Assembly: GCA_004123355.1 (NCBI GenBank)
Contig: SCHM01000003.1
Location: 5,289,058 to 5,353,057 of the forward strand
Origin: Amphirosellinia nigrospora
Taxonomy: Eukaryota > Ascomycota > Sordariomycetes > Xylariales > Xylariaceae
Reading direction: 5' to 3'
DNA length: 64,000 nt
A program made the position numbers and the translations under genes. Each line of letters opens with the position of its first letter. Position 1 is the stretch's first letter. Below, piece by piece: positions 61,260 through 64,000 of this stretch. The notes under the pieces are model-generated. The model was not told the origin of the DNA. It saw only the letters and a program-made list of their open reading frames with translations, and ran no database searches.

Positions 61260-62317
61260 ATGTTAAATGGGTATGAGGCTGATTGGCTGGATAAGACGGT
61301 TCGAATTGGGGATCGCGGCCGAGGGAAATATATATTAAATTTAGAGCCACACAGGGTGGCTGCTTTGCTTGGATAGCATTGTACCTAGGCGTCAGCGTAC
61401 AGGAAGGAGTCTCGGGTGTTAACGGGAGATAATTATAGAAAACCAAGTACTCTTACCACACGACGCAATAAACGCATGGTTATCGGTACACCTACCTTCA
61501 ATACCCTTTTACGGCACTATGTGTTCAATTTAGATCTTCATCGGTTAGAAGCGACACCAGGAATAACGGCCGCAATGAGTTAATTACCGCCTGTATTCTT
61601 TATAGTATTCGAATCATTAGTACCCGAATTGTTGATTGTACCTAAGCAATGAGTTCATTTGCGTGGCCGGTGTATGAAAGATCCCTAATTATCATGTTCT
61701 GGCTCATGCCTGGTACAGGATGCCATACCTACTCAAGCGAAAGGGTGACATGTTCGGCGAAGTGGAGACGGCCGACGGCGAGTGGGGTCGGACTCGCCAT
61801 TAAAATAGGCAAGTATATGCAGGCTAGTAGAGGTGATTATGCTGCACCTCGGCCCAAAAAGCGAGCCCGGAATCAACAAGGCTGGTTCTGTGATTTCGCC
61901 GACCACCTTGTCACAAGATGATTTACTGACGGAGGTACGGCCGTGCTCCTCGGTTCGATAGGCTGTGTAGCAAATGTATAGCAGTGCCGAGGTATGGCAT
62001 AGATGCGACGGAGAAAAAAAAGTATGCAATCCACTCTTGTAGGTACACTAGTGCCGGTAAAATATGGGGATTCCCAAGTCCTGTACCGTACCTTGCGTTG
62101 GGCCGGGGGACCTGGGAGTTGGGAGTTGGGAGTTGACCGAGACTCTGGACGCTAGCATCTACGTCACAGCGCGCGTGGCGGAGCGACCCGCAACAGACAA
62201 AGTAAACCCCTAAGTAAACCCTTATCTACCATCGCTAGCCCCTCTCCTCCAGTACAGAACACGTCCCTCTTCCTTCCTGGCGTACGGACCGCATCGTCGC
62301 ATCCCCGACACGTGGTT
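61260..62317. other. Intergenic between the deubiquitinase and acyl-CoA synthetase
   Basis: 3' region of the deubiquitinase and promoter of the synthetase. GGGAGTT is repeated three times at about 62114-62134. A CCTAGG palindrome lies near 61383-61388. No gene recognised. Confidence 0.5.
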
Positions 62318-64000
62318 ATGGCTCTTCCCACTCAGTATGAGGGTGTTCTCCCTCTGCACATGGTGCAGAAGCCTCCCTTCCTCGTCCAAGACCCGGACGC
62401 CCCCGAGATCCAAGGCGAGACGAAACCATACCGACACTTCAAGGCGAAGGACGGCTTCATCACTCGCCCATCTCCCGAGGTAGCCACCATCTACGACCTG
62501 TTTACCACGACTGCGAAGAAACACGGCAGCAAGCCGCCATCGGCACCCGCACCCTTGTCAAGACGCATGTCGAGACCAAGAAGGTGCCCAAGGTCGCTGA
62601 TGGCGTCAAGACCCAAGTTGACAAGAAGTGGACTTACTTTGAGCTGTCCCCGTACAAGTTCCTGACCTATGCCGAGTATGAGACACGAGCGTTGAATGTG
62701 GGCGCCGGTCTGAGGAAGCTAGGCTTGGAACCTGGCGATAGAATACACATCTTCGCCTCGACAAGCGCCAACTGGCTGTGCTTGTCGCACGGGTGCGCTT
62801 CGCAGTCCATCACCATCGCTACCGCCTATGACACCCTCGGCTCAGATGCTGTCGAGTACTCTCTCACCCAGACTGAGGCGAAAGCCATGTACACCGATCC
62901 CCATCTTTTCAAGACGGCGAGCGATCCCCTCAAAAACGCCAGCGACGTCAAGTATCTTATTTACAATGACTCGACTAACATGCCTATATCAGACGACGAG
63001 CTGGCTGAATTCAAGGCGTCACACCCGCGCCTTACTATCCTGTCCTATTCTGACTTAGTCGCCCTCGGAGCTGAGAATCCAGTTTCGGCCGTGCCCCGAA
63101 GCCAGCCGACCTGTGCTGCATCATGTATACGAGCGGCTCGTCCGGCACCCCAAAGGCGTCCTCATTACACACGAGGGACTAGTCGCAGGCGTCACGGGTT
63201 TATATGAAGTTATTGCCGAGACCATTACTTCTAAAGAAGTGGTTTTGGCCTACTTGCCGCTGGCGCACATATTAGAACTAGCCGTAGAGAATCTCGTCGT
63301 TTCTATTGGAGGCACGTTGGGTTATGGTTTGCCTCGCACTTTGGCGGATACCTCGATGCGTAACTGTGCCGGAGATATGCGTGAGCTGGCGCCGACGGTC
63401 ATGGTTGGTGTCCCGCAGATCTGGGAGACGATCCGAAAGGGCATCGAGGGCCGAGTGAACTCGGGTGGTGCTCTAACAAAAGGTGTTTTCTGGGGTGCAT
63501 ACAATTTGAAATCGATGTTGGTCTCGGCAGGCTTGCCAGGTGGGTATATTCTGGATGCATTGGTATTCAAACAAGTTCGGCAACTTACGGAGGTCGCGTG
63601 CGATTCCTCTTCAACGGTGGTAGCGGTATATCCGAAGGCACGTTGCAGTTCATGAGCATGGTATTGGCGCCTATGGTTACTGGATACGGCTTGACTGAAA
63701 CCTGCGCAAACGGTGTAAGTAGTTCCCGGGATTTGTTACAAAGTCAACCACTGACCCCGAACTTTATAGTCCTTGGGTAGCCCGTTGCAATGGACACCCA
63801 GCGCCATTGGCCCGGTACCGCCTTCGCTGGAACTCAAACTTGTCAGTCTTCCAGATATTGGCTATAGCACAGCTTCCAAGCCGCCCCAGGGCGAAATCCT
63901 TTTGCGTGGCGCGCCCGTCGCCAAGGAATATTTCAAGAATCCGGAGGAGACGGCGAAGGCATACACGTCGGATGGGTGGTTCCGAACTGGCGACATCGGT
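62318..64000 (+). CDS. Long-chain fatty acyl-CoA synthetase (Faa-like), cut by right edge
   Basis: Activates long-chain fatty acids to acyl-CoA through an acyl-adenylate; in fungi at peroxisome, ER or lipid droplets. ATG at 62318 gives MALPTQYEGVLPLHMVQKPP, the usual fungal Faa1/Faa4-type beginning. Further on: KKWTYFELSPYKFLTYAEYE, the AMP-binding P-loop MYTSGSSGTPKGV, VVLAYLPLAHILE, RFLFNGGSGIS, TGYGLTETCANG, then intron 63715-63769, and DGWFRTGDIG at the window end. About two thirds of the protein is present. Single G losses near 62532, about 63095, 63155 and about 63585 shift the raw frame, each at a G or C run. The C-terminal domain with the catalytic Lys lies outside the window. Confidence 0.92.

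Overview
The window is nuclear DNA of a filamentous ascomycete (Pezizomycotina, probably Sordariomycetes-like). The support is short introns (50-140 bp) with GTRNGT donors and RCTRAY-type branch sites, gene families typical of these fungi, and a 15-kb block of almost pure A+T with CpA/TpG nearly erased, the hallmark of repeat-induced point mutation (RIP). No bacterial operons, CRISPR arrays, tRNA or rRNA genes were recognised.

Layout. 1-2.25 kb is gene-poor. 2.25-4.2 kb is a cytochrome P450 (+). 5.1-7.5 kb holds a MYND zinc-finger region running in one frame into an RNase H1 region (+), followed by a 15-bp minisatellite. 8.7-13.4 kb carries two secreted glycoside hydrolases (-): a GH128/Asl1-like enzyme and a six-hairpin glycosidase with a discoidin-like C-terminus. 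15.0-17.1 kb is a Nif1-like cell-cycle protein (+); 17.5-18.8 kb an Fpg-type DNA glycosylase (-); 20.1-21.7 kb PRPP synthetase (+); 23.0-23.8 kb PEX11 (+); 24.4-25.3 kb a spherulin-4-like secreted protein (-); 27.8-29.6 kb a Git1-like transporter (+, heavily disrupted); 31.4-33.6 kb BiP/Kar2 (-); 35.2-37.9 kb HBS1 (-); 39.3-41.7 kb VPS27 (-). 42.5-57.3 kb is the AT island, bounded by a 107-bp direct repeat. 58.1-61.3 kb is a rhodanese-USP deubiquitinase (+). 62.3 kb to the right edge is a long-chain acyl-CoA synthetase (+, cut off).

How genes work together. Most are housekeeping genes. VPS27 (ESCRT-0, binds ubiquitinated cargo) and the Doa4-like deubiquitinase act in the same multivesicular-body pathway and are divergently transcribed on either side of the AT island; without the island they would share about 1.4 kb of upstream DNA. 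The two glycosidases may be a small secreted carbohydrate-degrading pair.

Caveat. Nearly every long coding region is interrupted by single- or double-base indels, usually a missing G or C in a G/C run, including in BiP, an essential gene. The simplest reading is an unpolished long-read assembly, so broken frames here should not be taken as pseudogenes without a read-level check. Exon coordinates below were read by eye from splice motifs and conserved residues.
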